Source: Bacteroidetes bacterium UBA1312
GTDB lineage: Bacteria; Bacteroidota; Bacteroidia; Chitinophagales; Chitinophagaceae
DNA: 28,714 nt
Direction: 5' to 3'
Assembly (NCBI GenBank): GCA_002307135.1
Contig: DBTQ01000040.1
Location: 1-28,714, forward strand
This document shows positions 1 to 7,206 of this stretch, one piece after another; the stretch's first letter is position 1; each line of letters begins with the position of its first letter. The position numbers and the translations under genes were made by a program. A model generated the notes under the pieces. The model was not told where the DNA came from. It saw only the letters and a program-made list of their open reading frames with translations, and made no database searches.

Positions 1-2069
1 GTTACGCCTAATACTGGCCATGTGCTAGATGTATAGGTCGTAGCTCCTATCATAATGCTCGTTATATTCGTCGGAAAAGTGGTAAAATGAATCTGAATAA
101 GCGTACCACCAGTATCTACTCCTGCAAAAGCCCCTGTAATTGTAGAAGTATTTGTTCCTCCTGGATTCACACGATTACCAATTGTAGCAGCTGTAGCAAC
201 AGGTATTTGCTCCATACCAAAATTAACAGCTGTAATATCAGAACTACCTGTCGGTGTTGTTATTGCAATTTGAGCATTTGGCGAGCCAGATTCTACGCCT
301 GAACCTGCCACATTATTTGCCCCATAATCTTCTCCAGTCAATACCCAACCGCTTGGCAGGTTCGCTGGGACTGTTGAAATATTGCTGCCTAATGCAACAC
401 TATTAGTAGATATTGCAACTGTATATATTCCGTTATTGACATTCGAAAACGAGTATGCTCCAGTAATTGGATCAACGGCAACTTTATCTATAATTACACC
501 CAAAGAATTTACCAAATAAGCAAATAAAGGCGTTGCGCCAGCACTGCCTATTCCAGTGCCATTTACGGCAGCATCACTTAAGCCATTCGCATCATGATAT
601 ACTGTACCCGAGATGGTAATGCCTGCAATTGTATATATGTAATCTTCAGTTTCTCCATCAGCGGCGGCGGTATAGCTACGCTCGTCCACTCCAGTTGTAG
701 AAGCGCTATCCACAATATTAGAAGTAGTGGTACGCAAACGTATATAGGTAACCCCTGATTGTATATTGCTCGTAAATGAGCTGTTGGTAAATGTTAGTGT
801 ACGTGCTGTACTGCCAGTACTTGCAGGCACACTTGCAGTGGCCATTTCATCGGCCGAAAATTTTCCGTCTCTGTTAAAGTCTATCCAACCATATAAAGTA
901 GCGGCAGAAGTTTCTCCATTTGTAGTGTTTACATTGATAACAACATTACCACTTTGGTTTACTTTAATGGAGGCAGGTAATGTTGCATCTTCATCATCGG
1001 CATCGTTCAAATCATCAGCATCGGCATTGGCACTATTTGGAGGTGTACCATCTGCATCTACATTGTTACTACCAATATACAGCTTAGCTTGCGGCGTAAA
1101 AGTTGATTTTGTCAGGGTCGAAACCATATAGGTGGCCGTTGTTGTTGAAGTAAGTGGAGCAGTAAAATTAAAATTATCAATAAAATTACCTGCATTACCA
1201 TAGCTCACAGGTGCATCACCAAAATCAAATGGTGTCATAAAGCCTACAGCTAATGCTGTAACACCTCTTCCTTTCATTTGTATATTGGTAAGCGTTGTTG
1301 CTCCGTTTGCATAAAAAACAGGTTGCATTTTTATATTAGATGCAGGAGCAGTCAGGTACATTTTAAAATCTGCACCCGAGCCAGAAATGTCCAATTTATA
1401 CGAAGTGTCAGCTGTCCCTGCATCATTTCTTAAATCTAACAATTGCCATACTGCCGATCCATTAGTATGTGCAGAGATATACTCTACTACACCGGCACCC
1501 GACGACATAGATTCTGCATCTGCTATTACAATGCCAGGATAATTAACGCTTGTCCATACACCGTTAATCAATAGTTTTAGCGATAAAGAAATATCAAATT
1601 GAATTACCCCTCCGGCTACAGAAGCGCCAGGATATACAGCCAACCCATCCCTACTTGTGGCTAATCCAATATTGCTCATGCCCGAAGAGGGCACAACAGT
1701 GCCAACATTAGGGTACAGCTTGTTTAATCCATCACCAAACGCATAGGTGCCGCTGACATAAGGGGTTAAGGTCATTGTAGTCGATCCGGAGCTAGGAGAC
1801 ACCGCTGTTGTCAGGTTAGATACGATAGCTTCTACCCTTATACTTGGCGAAATTTGCCACACATAAGGAGTAGTGCTCGCTACAATATTTGAATCGCTCG
1901 CCAAAGCAGGCTTTGATATAAGGGAGGAGCTTTGCCAACCCAACCAAAATATCTGCTTTTGGTATAGCCCTGTACCTGATCCATCGGCAAATTGTGCTTT
2001 TGATTTTTGGAAGGAGCACATAAGCAGCAATGGCAATAATGTTTTTAATAAACATATGTAACTTTTCAT
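1..2069 (-). CDS. Large secreted surface protein with CshA-like, GEVED and SdrD/CarboxypepD_reg-like domains (C-terminus beyond window)
   Basis: An uninterrupted minus-strand reading frame runs from ATG at 2069 off the left edge, giving 689 visible residues and no stop. It opens with a signal peptide (MKSYICLLKTLLPLLLMCSF, ending near SKAQ/FADG). Residues about 26-250 resemble the non-repetitive domain of CshA-type fibrillar adhesins (GLYQKQIFWLGW near the start). A DFGDAP motif lies near residue 284, followed by an acidic Asp/Ala stretch (DADDLNDADDEDA) that looks calcium-binding. Residues about 385-480 match the GEVED domain (GWIDFNRDGKF, then GETEDYIYTI). Residues about 483-570 form an SdrD-B/carboxypeptidase-regulatory-like beta-sandwich (ISGTVYHDANG, YSFSNVNNGIYTV). 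Known members are cell-surface or secreted proteins of Bacteroidota, usually ending in a T9SS sorting domain; that end is not visible here. Likely an adhesin or surface matrix component. The domain names come from memory of motifs, not from a profile search. Confidence 0.85.
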   Translation of the reverse strand, partial: MKSYICLLKTLLPLLLMCSFQKSKAQFADGSGTGLYQKQIFWLGWQSSSLISKPALASDSNIVASTTPYVWQISPSIRVEAIVSNLTTAVSPSSGSTTMTLTPYVSGTYAFGDGLNKLYPNVGTVVPSSGMSNIGLATSRDGLAVYPGASVAGGVIQFDISLSLKLLINGVWTSVNYPGIVIADAESMSSGAGVVEYISAHTNGSAVWQLLDLRNDAGTADTSYKLDISGSGADFKMYLTAPASNIKMQPVFYANGATTLTNIQMKGRGVTALAVGFMTPFDFGDAPVSYGNAGNFIDNFNFTAPLTSTTTATYMVSTLTKSTFTPQAKLYIGSNNVDADGTPPNSANADADDLNDADDEDATLPASIKVNQSGNVVINVNTTNGETSAATLYGWIDFNRDGKFSADEMATASVPASTGSTARTLTFTNSSFTSNIQSGVTYIRLRTTTSNIVDSASTTGVDERSYTAAADGETEDYIYTIAGITISGTVYHDANGLSDAAVNGTGIGSAGATPLFAYLVNSLGVIIDKVAVDPITGAYSFSNVNNGIYTVAISTNSVALGSNISTVPANLPSGWVLTGEDYGANNVAGSGVESGSPNAQIAITTPTGSSDITAVNFGMEQIPVATAATIGNRVNPGGTNTSTITGAFAGVDTGGTLIQIHFTTFPTNITSIMIGATTYTSSTWPVLGV

Positions 2070-2722
2070 TTTTATAATTAATTTTATTAGTTATTAAATT
2101 TAATATTTAATTATACATAGCTATTGATAACTATTGTACAAGGTCATTGTCACTCAATTCAGCCAATATCCTTTGTGGTATTGTTGAGGCAGGACTCTAA
2201 ACCTACGTATCAGAATAATTGACAAAACTAGTAAGTGCAGTAAACGGTTGTTACATTACCTTCTGCTTGACCCAATAACCCAGATGTTGATTTTAATGCA
2301 GTAGAGAAACTGGTTGTAATTACTTCTTTATAGCCAGAAGTCAATGCAAGTGTTGTTTGTTGCATTGTACCTAGATTATACTTATAGATATGTCTATAGG
2401 CCGCTTGTAAGGAATTTGATGTTCTATTGCTCATCGTTAAATTATTTAATGAAGCCACAAACTACAAACAATACATTAATTTATTTTTAAAAACATAGCA
2501 TTTATTTTATTATAATTATTTTAATATTACATTAAATATTTTAACATCTATAAATTCATTCCAAACACAGGAAATCCAGACGTAAAAAATACATTTCTGA
2601 TATTATAAAATTGACTGATGCCTCGGTTGTGTATTTGGACAGATAATAAAAGCGTCCATCCGAAGATTGTGTGTATTTATAAAAGGTTGTTTAAAAAAGA
2701 GTCCGCAATTGGGATTTCTTTT
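2070..2722. other. AT-rich intergenic region without a confident gene
   Basis: This gap separates the giant surface-protein gene from the operon ending at 2723. It is strongly AT-rich, especially 2459-2570. The only open frame of note is a minus-strand frame from GTG at 2458 to TAG at 2228 (76 codons; first ATG at 2434 gives 68 residues), with no signal peptide, motif or ribosome-binding site. A hairpin with a run of T lies at the right end. No promoter could be placed with confidence for the surface-protein gene. Confidence 0.6.
2228..2458 (-). CDS. Doubtful small ORF, no recognisable product
   Basis: A 76-codon frame starts at GTG 2458, or gives 68 residues from ATG 2434, and ends in TTVYCTY. 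Codon use (AAT, TTA, ACA, CAA) is not unlike neighbouring real genes, and an AT-rich upstream stretch could hold a promoter. The protein is rich in Thr, Ser and Leu, lacks a signal peptide or membrane segment, and matches no family I know. It may be a real small protein, the remnant of a decayed gene, or a chance frame; chance is a serious possibility. Confidence 0.2.
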   Translation of the reverse strand: MASLNNLTMSNRTSNSLQAAYRHIYKYNLGTMQQTTLALTSGYKEVITTSFSTALKSTSGLLGQAEGNVTTVYCTY

Positions 2723-2724
2723 TT
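2693..2724 (-). terminator. Candidate terminator after the arginase-family gene
   Basis: AAAAAAGA at 2693-2700 pairs with TCTTTTTT at 2717-2724, with TCC/GGA pairing inside after a small internal loop. The T run lies on the minus-strand 3' side. The hairpin overlaps the stop codon of the arginase-family gene, so it would end the minus-strand operon. It is mostly A-T pairs and therefore weak. Confidence 0.4.
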
Positions 2725-3742
2725 AGTTGCTAGCTAGTACCCCTTTAACAAAATCACTGATTAAATAAGCAATTAGCTTTCCTGTAGATAAGTCAGTACG
2801 TCCATCACGAAGTTGTGTGGCTCCTTCTGCTATATGTAAATAAGTTACTTCATGAATCAATGAAGTACATCTATATAAAAACTGCCTTGCTAATAAAGGC
2901 GTGATACCAACGGGTGTTATTGCACTGGATAATGTTCCTTCAATGCAATCCAAGTCCAATTCGATAGCTACCGGTAATCCCAATGTATGGTTGATTGCTT
3001 CGGTCAAAGCTGTTCCAAAAAATATTTTCTCTTTGATAAAGATATCTTCAAAAGTAGAATAGGAGATATTTTCATCGCGCTGCAAATCGTTCAAAATAGT
3101 TTGGCTGTTATAGTTTTCATGCAATGCAAGTAATGCATAGCGATGTAAATAGCCTTCATTTTTTGCATAACGAAACCCATTTCCACTATGTCTTCCCTCC
3201 ATAATTCTATAATCACTATGGGCATCAAGATTAATACAGTTGACCGACATTTTTTTGGCAAGTGAGCTGCCCTTTAATAAAGGGTAAGCATTATTATGCC
3301 CACCACCAATTACGATTGGAATTTTCCCATGAGCTACTATAGCTTGAATAATTGGTGTAATCGCATCGTCCATCTGAGTCACCAGTTGACGCATTTCCAC
3401 CGAGTCCATTTTCAATGAAGCATCCATCCATTCATCAAAATGGAATGCACCAAGGAGTAATATTTCGGCTCCATCCAATAAATTTGTGGACTGTATATTA
3501 AGTAATGATTGCAACGCAGGTATCCATGCCGTATGTGCGCCACCAACACCACTATTGGCACGTACACCAATGTCTTCCGGAATACCTAATAATACAAATT
3601 TTGCATTGCTATTTTGAATGGAATTTATCCAATCTTTGTTATCCGCCAATTGAATTTTCTGACCTAGCTTTATTTCATGAGCACGCCTCGTAAGCAATGG
3701 TTCAATGTCTTCTGTCGTATAAATTTGGAAGTATTGACTCAT
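2723..3742 (-). CDS. Arginase/agmatinase/formimidoylglutamase-family hydrolase
   Basis: The 339-residue protein has the ureohydrolase metal-binding signature of the arginase superfamily: GGGH with His149, the DAHSD motif with Asp173, His175 and Asp177, and ELDLD with Asp263 and Asp265, which together would bind two Mn2+ ions. Enzymes of this fold hydrolyse guanidino or formimino groups, releasing urea or formamide. Bacteroidota proteins of this length and N-terminal style are commonly annotated formimidoylglutamase (HutG, histidine degradation), but no other hut gene is in this window and the substrate cannot be read from the sequence. It is the last gene of the operon, 32 bases after pdxH, so it is probably co-transcribed with it. 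Family assignment is secure; the exact reaction is inference. Confidence 0.9.
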   Translation of the reverse strand: MSQYFQIYTTEDIEPLLTRRAHEIKLGQKIQLADNKDWINSIQNSNAKFVLLGIPEDIGVRANSGVGGAHTAWIPALQSLLNIQSTNLLDGAEILLLGAFHFDEWMDASLKMDSVEMRQLVTQMDDAITPIIQAIVAHGKIPIVIGGGHNNAYPLLKGSSLAKKMSVNCINLDAHSDYRIMEGRHSGNGFRYAKNEGYLHRYALLALHENYNSQTILNDLQRDENISYSTFEDIFIKEKIFFGTALTEAINHTLGLPVAIELDLDCIEGTLSSAITPVGITPLLARQFLYRCTSLIHEVTYLHIAEGATQLRDGRTDLSTGKLIAYLISDFVKGVLASN

Positions 3743-3774
3743 AAAAAAGGGAGTAAAGGTCTTTAATTATTATT

Positions 3775-4428
3775 TTAAGGAGCGAGTCGAAATTTGTTCC
3801 AAACACCTTGTTCATTCTGTTCGAAACAAATACGATCGTGTAATCTGCTAGCACGCCCTTGCCAAAATTCGAAACGAGTAGCAGAGAGTTTGTAACCACC
3901 CCAATGTTTGGGTCTAGGTATATCTAATTCTGGATACTTTTGAGCAAATTTAAGTTGTTGCTGTTCAATAACAGAGCGATCAACGATAATGTGGCTTTGT
4001 GGTGAAGCCCAAGCCCCTAGCCTACTTCCGGCCGGTCTTGAATGAAAATATTCATCGCTTTCTTCTGCGCTGGCTTTAATTACAGTTCCTTCTATTCGAA
4101 CCTGGCGTTCCAATTCCGGCCAAAAGAAAACAAGGGCAGCATTATTATTAACAGCAAGCTCCTTGCCTTTGTCACTATCGTAATTTGTAAAGAATGTAAA
4201 AGAACCGTCATCAATCCCCTTAAGCAGTACAATGCGGGCATGTGGTTTACACAATGCATCTACTGTAGCCAAAGTCATAGCGTTGGGCTCATGGACTGCA
4301 GCTGTGATCGCTTCATCAAACCAGCGTTTAAAAAAAAACATAGGTTCCTCACCAATCGTGGCTTCATCCAATGAAGCCAGTATATAATCCTTGCGAATAT
4401 CAGCAATATGCAGGTGATGTTGTGTCAT
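3775..4428 (-). CDS. pdxH: Pyridoxine/pyridoxamine 5'-phosphate oxidase
   Basis: The 217-residue protein matches FMN-dependent PdxH over its full usual length. It catalyses the last step to pyridoxal 5'-phosphate, oxidising PNP or PMP with O2. Visible hallmarks are RIVLLKG (65-71), FFTNYDSDKGKEL (79-91, FMN contacts), FFWPELERQVRIEG (101-114), HSRPAGSRLGAWAS (129-142), the W-GGY-L-P-type segment HWGGYKLSATRFEFWQGRAS, the R-x-H substrate motif (RLHDR) and the canonical C-terminus RLAP. The ATG at 4428 overlaps the stop codon of the upstream 47-codon ORF (TAATG), suggesting translational coupling. PLP made here would serve, among others, the aminotransferase encoded later in this window. Confidence 0.97.
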   Translation of the reverse strand: MTQHHLHIADIRKDYILASLDEATIGEEPMFFFKRWFDEAITAAVHEPNAMTLATVDALCKPHARIVLLKGIDDGSFTFFTNYDSDKGKELAVNNNAALVFFWPELERQVRIEGTVIKASAEESDEYFHSRPAGSRLGAWASPQSHIIVDRSVIEQQQLKFAQKYPELDIPRPKHWGGYKLSATRFEFWQGRASRLHDRICFEQNEQGVWNKFRLAP

Positions 4429-4571
4429 TAATCTTCTTTACTTGATGCAAATACGTATTTAAACATAACATAAGCCATCTCAGCAGTCAATAACAAGCTG
4501 GTAGCCCAAGCCAAAAATACGCCAGCTTTGTTTCCAGCGTCGTAAAATGCATTCAATAATACAGGTGCCAT
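4428..4571 (-). CDS. 47-residue single-span membrane microprotein, coupled to pdxH
   Basis: A minus-strand ORF from ATG 4571 to TAA 4428 encodes MAPVLLNAFYDAGNKAGVFL and onward, 47 residues ending in SSKED. Residues about 17-42 (GVFLAWATSLLLTAEMAYVM and the following FKYVF) form one hydrophobic span with a charged C-terminal tail. The stop codon shares one base with the pdxH start (TAATG), the classic arrangement for translational coupling, which argues that it is translated. A near-match to the Bacteroidota -7 box, TAACTTGC, lies upstream at 4605-4598 on the minus strand. I do not recognise a family. The alternative is a leader ORF with only a regulatory role. Confidence 0.6.
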   Translation of the reverse strand: MAPVLLNAFYDAGNKAGVFLAWATSLLLTAEMAYVMFKYVFASSKED

Positions 4572-4711
4572 AATTTAGTTTTAGTATAAATTCGGACGCA
4601 AGTTACAAAAGACTACTTAAATGCTGCATAGAAGCAGGCAAATTATTTTATGCTATAAAAATTTAAAAAAACGAAGTACTTTTCCTGCCTAATTGCTTGT
4701 TCGATATCGTC

Positions 4712-5911
4712 ATGTTTTTACGACATAGCTCATTTCTCAAATCTGTACTACTCTACTCGTTTACTGCGTTTGGAGGTCCTCAAGTACATATTGCTATGAT
4801 GGTAAAAACATTTGCGAACAAACGCAAAGACGTTACAGAAGAAGAATTGATGGAGTATAATGCATTTTGTCAATTGCTTCCAGGCCCCTCATCTACCCAA
4901 ACAGTTGCACTGATAGCCTATCGTCGAGGCGGAGTACCATTGGCATTATTAACGTTGCTCATTTGGATTATGCCTGCAACAATATTGATGGGAGGATTTT
5001 CCTTTTTGTTACTATATATTGATACCAAAGACCTTCAATCCAAACTGTTTAGCTTTGTACAGCCCATGTCTCTGGGATTTATCGTCTATGCAGCAGCCAG
5101 AATGATGCAGAAAAACGTTAATCATTTGGCAACCTGGGCTATAATGTTAGGAAGTATTTTAGTTACAGTATTCATTAAATCTCCTTGGGTTTTCCCATGT
5201 ATTATATTTGCAGCAGGTATTATCAGCAATTTCAGTAACAAAAGAATCCCCGGCGAAAACCCCAAGCATCTAAAGGTAAACTGGAATAACCTGTGGTTAT
5301 TCGCCGGAGTTTTTGCCGGTGCAGGTATCCTCAGCGAGTTTGCACGCCAAAGCCATTGGGAGCATAGACGTATTTTCAATTTATTCGAAAACTTTTATCG
5401 ATTTGGCAGCTTCGTATTTGGTGGAGGACAGGCACTTGTACCTATGATGTTTTACCAATTTGTTTCCCGACCCAAAACACCTTGGCTCACACAGGCAGAG
5501 TTATTGACTGGTTACGGAATGGTACAAGCTGTTCCTGGACCTGTATTTTCAATATGTACATTTGTTGGCGGTATGGCTATGAGCAGCTATGGAGTCGGCT
5601 GGCAATTGGCCGGATGTATTGCAGCTACTATTGGCGTATTCCTACCCAGTACTTTTTTATTATTACTGCTCTTCCCTTTGTATCAAAATCTCAAAAACTA
5701 TGTTGTTATTTACAGAGCACTCGAAGGTATTAATGCCGCTATTGTAGGGATTATTTGGGCTTCAGGCATCATTCTTTTCCGCTCTTCAATGACATTAGAC
5801 ATGAGCACTTTAGTTGTAGCCGGCCTCACATTTTGCATGCTATACTTCACTAAGATACCAGCACCATTTATTGTATTGGGATGGTTATTATTAGGTTGGG
5901 CTACACATTAA
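4712..5911 (+). CDS. chrA: Chromate transporter (ChrA/CHR family)
   Basis: About 399 residues from ATG 4712; a TTG at 4697 in the same frame would add five residues. The protein has the two-repeat architecture of long CHR transporters. The first half carries FTAFGGPQVHIAMM and CQLLPGPSSTQTV; the second half repeats the theme as RFGSFVFGGGQALVPMM and MVQAVPGPVFSI, each followed by about five membrane spans. Family members export chromate by proton-coupled or sulfate-like anion transport in the inner membrane, giving chromate resistance; whether this one moves chromate is not proven by sequence. No chrB-like regulator is adjacent. Its stop lies two bases from the stop of the convergent Sco gene, so no separate terminator fits between them. 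Confidence 0.92.
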   Translation: MFLRHSSFLKSVLLYSFTAFGGPQVHIAMMVKTFANKRKDVTEEELMEYNAFCQLLPGPSSTQTVALIAYRRGGVPLALLTLLIWIMPATILMGGFSFLLLYIDTKDLQSKLFSFVQPMSLGFIVYAAARMMQKNVNHLATWAIMLGSILVTVFIKSPWVFPCIIFAAGIISNFSNKRIPGENPKHLKVNWNNLWLFAGVFAGAGILSEFARQSHWEHRRIFNLFENFYRFGSFVFGGGQALVPMMFYQFVSRPKTPWLTQAELLTGYGMVQAVPGPVFSICTFVGGMAMSSYGVGWQLAGCIAATIGVFLPSTFLLLLLFPLYQNLKNYVVIYRALEGINAAIVGIIWASGIILFRSSMTLDMSTLVVAGLTFCMLYFTKIPAPFIVLGWLLLGWATH

Positions 5912-5913
5912 CT

Positions 5914-6546
5914 TTAATCTTTCGTCTGCAACAACTGGTTGATATCTGATTCCAGTTTAGCTATTTCTACTATATTCAGACCGTCATACATTCCTCTGAT
6001 CAACCCATGCCGATCAACAAGTACAAAATGATTATCGTGGATAAAATCTTTGTCAACACTTACACCTGTAGTATCATCCTGTGCACTTATTAAATAACTA
6101 TAACGCGCTTTATCATACAATTCTTTTTTGTCGCCAGTAAGAAACATCCACTGCTTAGCATCTGCTTCGTATTGGAGGCTGTATTGTTTCAATGATTGCG
6201 GATTATCTTTTTGAGGATCGACGGTATGAGAAAGAATCAACACATTAGGATTACCCTTGAATTGCTGATACACCTTATTCATATTCTCATTCATCTTCGG
6301 GCAAATACCTTTACATGTGGCAAAAAAGTATTCTACAACTACTATTTTACCCGCAGTATTATTATTAGTAATCGTAAGCCCGTCTTGATTGACAAAAGAG
6401 AATGGATGAATACGATGACCGGGGTTCCCATAAATAGGTAGTGGTTTATGTTCGACACGTGTTACATTGTAGAAATAGGTCATAAAAACACCACTCAACA
6501 CAATGAAAAAACCGACTAAAAAAAATACTATCTTTTTGTTTTTCAT
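5914..6546 (-). CDS. SCO1/SenC-family copper chaperone-like thioredoxin-fold protein
   Basis: The protein is 210 residues from ATG 6546; an upstream ATG at 6591 would give 225, but the 6546 start puts the hydrophobic anchor (KKIVFFLVGFFIVLSGVFM, residues 4-22) right at the N-terminus and leaves room for a candidate -7 box between the two starts. The copper-binding CxxxCP motif is present as CKGICP (Cys78, Cys82), and the distal His is His173 in DNHFVLVD. Sco proteins deliver copper to the CuA site of cytochrome c oxidase or act as thiol-disulfide reductases on the outer face of the inner membrane. The VDPQKDNP segment is typical of the family. The gene is divergent from a bacilliredoxin, another thiol-redox protein. 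Confidence 0.93.
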   Translation of the reverse strand: MKNKKIVFFLVGFFIVLSGVFMTYFYNVTRVEHKPLPIYGNPGHRIHPFSFVNQDGLTITNNNTAGKIVVVEYFFATCKGICPKMNENMNKVYQQFKGNPNVLILSHTVDPQKDNPQSLKQYSLQYEADAKQWMFLTGDKKELYDKARYSYLISAQDDTTGVSVDKDFIHDNHFVLVDRHGLIRGMYDGLNIVEIAKLESDINQLLQTKD

Positions 6547-6554
6547 AACGTTGG

Positions 6555-6562
6555 CAAAGGTA
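6555..6562 (-). promoter_or_regulatory. Candidate -7 box (TACCTTTG) for the Sco gene
   Basis: The minus strand reads TACCTTTG, a full match to the Bacteroidota -7 consensus TAnnTTTG. It lies just upstream of ATG 6546 and downstream of the alternative ATG at 6591, which favours the shorter start. No clear TTTG -33 element is seen at the usual spacing, and the implied leader is only a few bases. Confidence 0.4.
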
Positions 6563-6580
6563 AAGAGAAGTTTTTTGTAG

Positions 6581-6588
6581 TAACTTTG
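6581..6588 (+). promoter_or_regulatory. Candidate -7 box (TAACTTTG) for brxA
   Basis: TAACTTTG on the plus strand matches TAnnTTTG and lies 23 bases before the brxA start at 6612, giving a short leader. A TTTTTTG run precedes it but is too close for a standard -33 element. It sits back to back with the opposite-strand box at 6555-6562. Confidence 0.45.
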
Positions 6589-6611
6589 CATTACTAAAAT
6601 AATTTTTTACA

Positions 6612-7025
6612 ATGTATCCTTCTGATATAGTATTACCCATGAAAGCTGAGCTTACCAATCATGGATTTGAAGATTTAGCTACACCCCAGGCTGTAGATGA
6701 AGCAATTAAAAAAAGTGGCACTACGTTATTGGTGATCAACTCGGTATGTGGTTGTTCTGCAGGTACAGCACGCCCAGGCGTATTGAAAGCAGTACAAAAT
6801 GCAACTAAAAAACCGACCCAATTGGTTACTAGTTTTGCTGGTTTTGACATTGATGCGGTAAAAACTGCACGTAATTATTTGTTGCCTTATCCTCCGTCAT
6901 CCCCATCTATTGCTTTGTTGAAAGACGGACAATTGGTACACATGATAGAGCGCCACATGATTGAAGGTCGTTCGGCTGAAATGATTGCTGCAAATTTGAC
7001 GCAAGCGTTTGAGCAATACTGCTAA
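6612..7025 (+). CDS. brxA: BrxA/BrxB-family bacilliredoxin
   Basis: The 137-residue protein matches the bacilliredoxin (YphP/YqiW, DUF1094) family over its full length. It starts MYPSDIVLPM and has the signature VNSVCGCSAG-type motif as INSVCGCSAGTARPG, with the CGC redox site at Cys46 and Cys48, plus the conserved HMIERHMIEGRSAE segment and a C-terminal Cys137. In Firmicutes these cytosolic proteins remove bacillithiol from oxidised proteins; Bacteroidota carry homologues too, where the thiol partner may be bacillithiol. The bacillithiol synthesis genes are not in this window. It is transcribed away from the Sco-like gene and ends at a strong terminator. Confidence 0.95.
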   Translation: MYPSDIVLPMKAELTNHGFEDLATPQAVDEAIKKSGTTLLVINSVCGCSAGTARPGVLKAVQNATKKPTQLVTSFAGFDIDAVKTARNYLLPYPPSSPSIALLKDGQLVHMIERHMIEGRSAEMIAANLTQAFEQYC

Positions 7026-7049
7026 TTCATAAGCATCTCAAGATTGCTT

Positions 7050-7087
7050 AAAAAGCGAAGTAAACAAGTATGTTTACTTCGCTTTTT
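7050..7087 (+). terminator. Strong intrinsic terminator after brxA
   Basis: A 16-base perfect inverted repeat (arms 7050-7065 and 7072-7087, six-base loop AAGTAT) contains a GCGAAGTAAAC core and ends in a run of T (7082-7088). The A run on the left arm means it could also work on the opposite strand. Confidence 0.9.
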
Positions 7088-7206
7088 TTAGTGTACAAAA
7101 AACAGTCAATTGTCAATCGTATAATTAAAACACACAAATGAATGACGGGAAATAATTTATCCTTATTTTGCCCTCAATTCATCCATCGTTTCGAAAAAAA
7201 ATATTT

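Noticed and set aside
766..1131. 121-residue open frame on the plus strand
   Set aside because: It lies entirely opposite the coding frame of the large surface protein, whose domains are clear, and has no motif of its own.
2180..2210. tRNA T-arm-like string (minus strand GGTTTAGAGTCC)
   Set aside because: No matching acceptor, D or anticodon stems could be found around it, and the loop has one base too many.
7168..7206. TTG-initiated N-terminal extension of the peptide transporter
   Set aside because: The 13 extra residues are not family-like, and ATG 7207 places the conserved EMWERF motif at its usual distance from the start.
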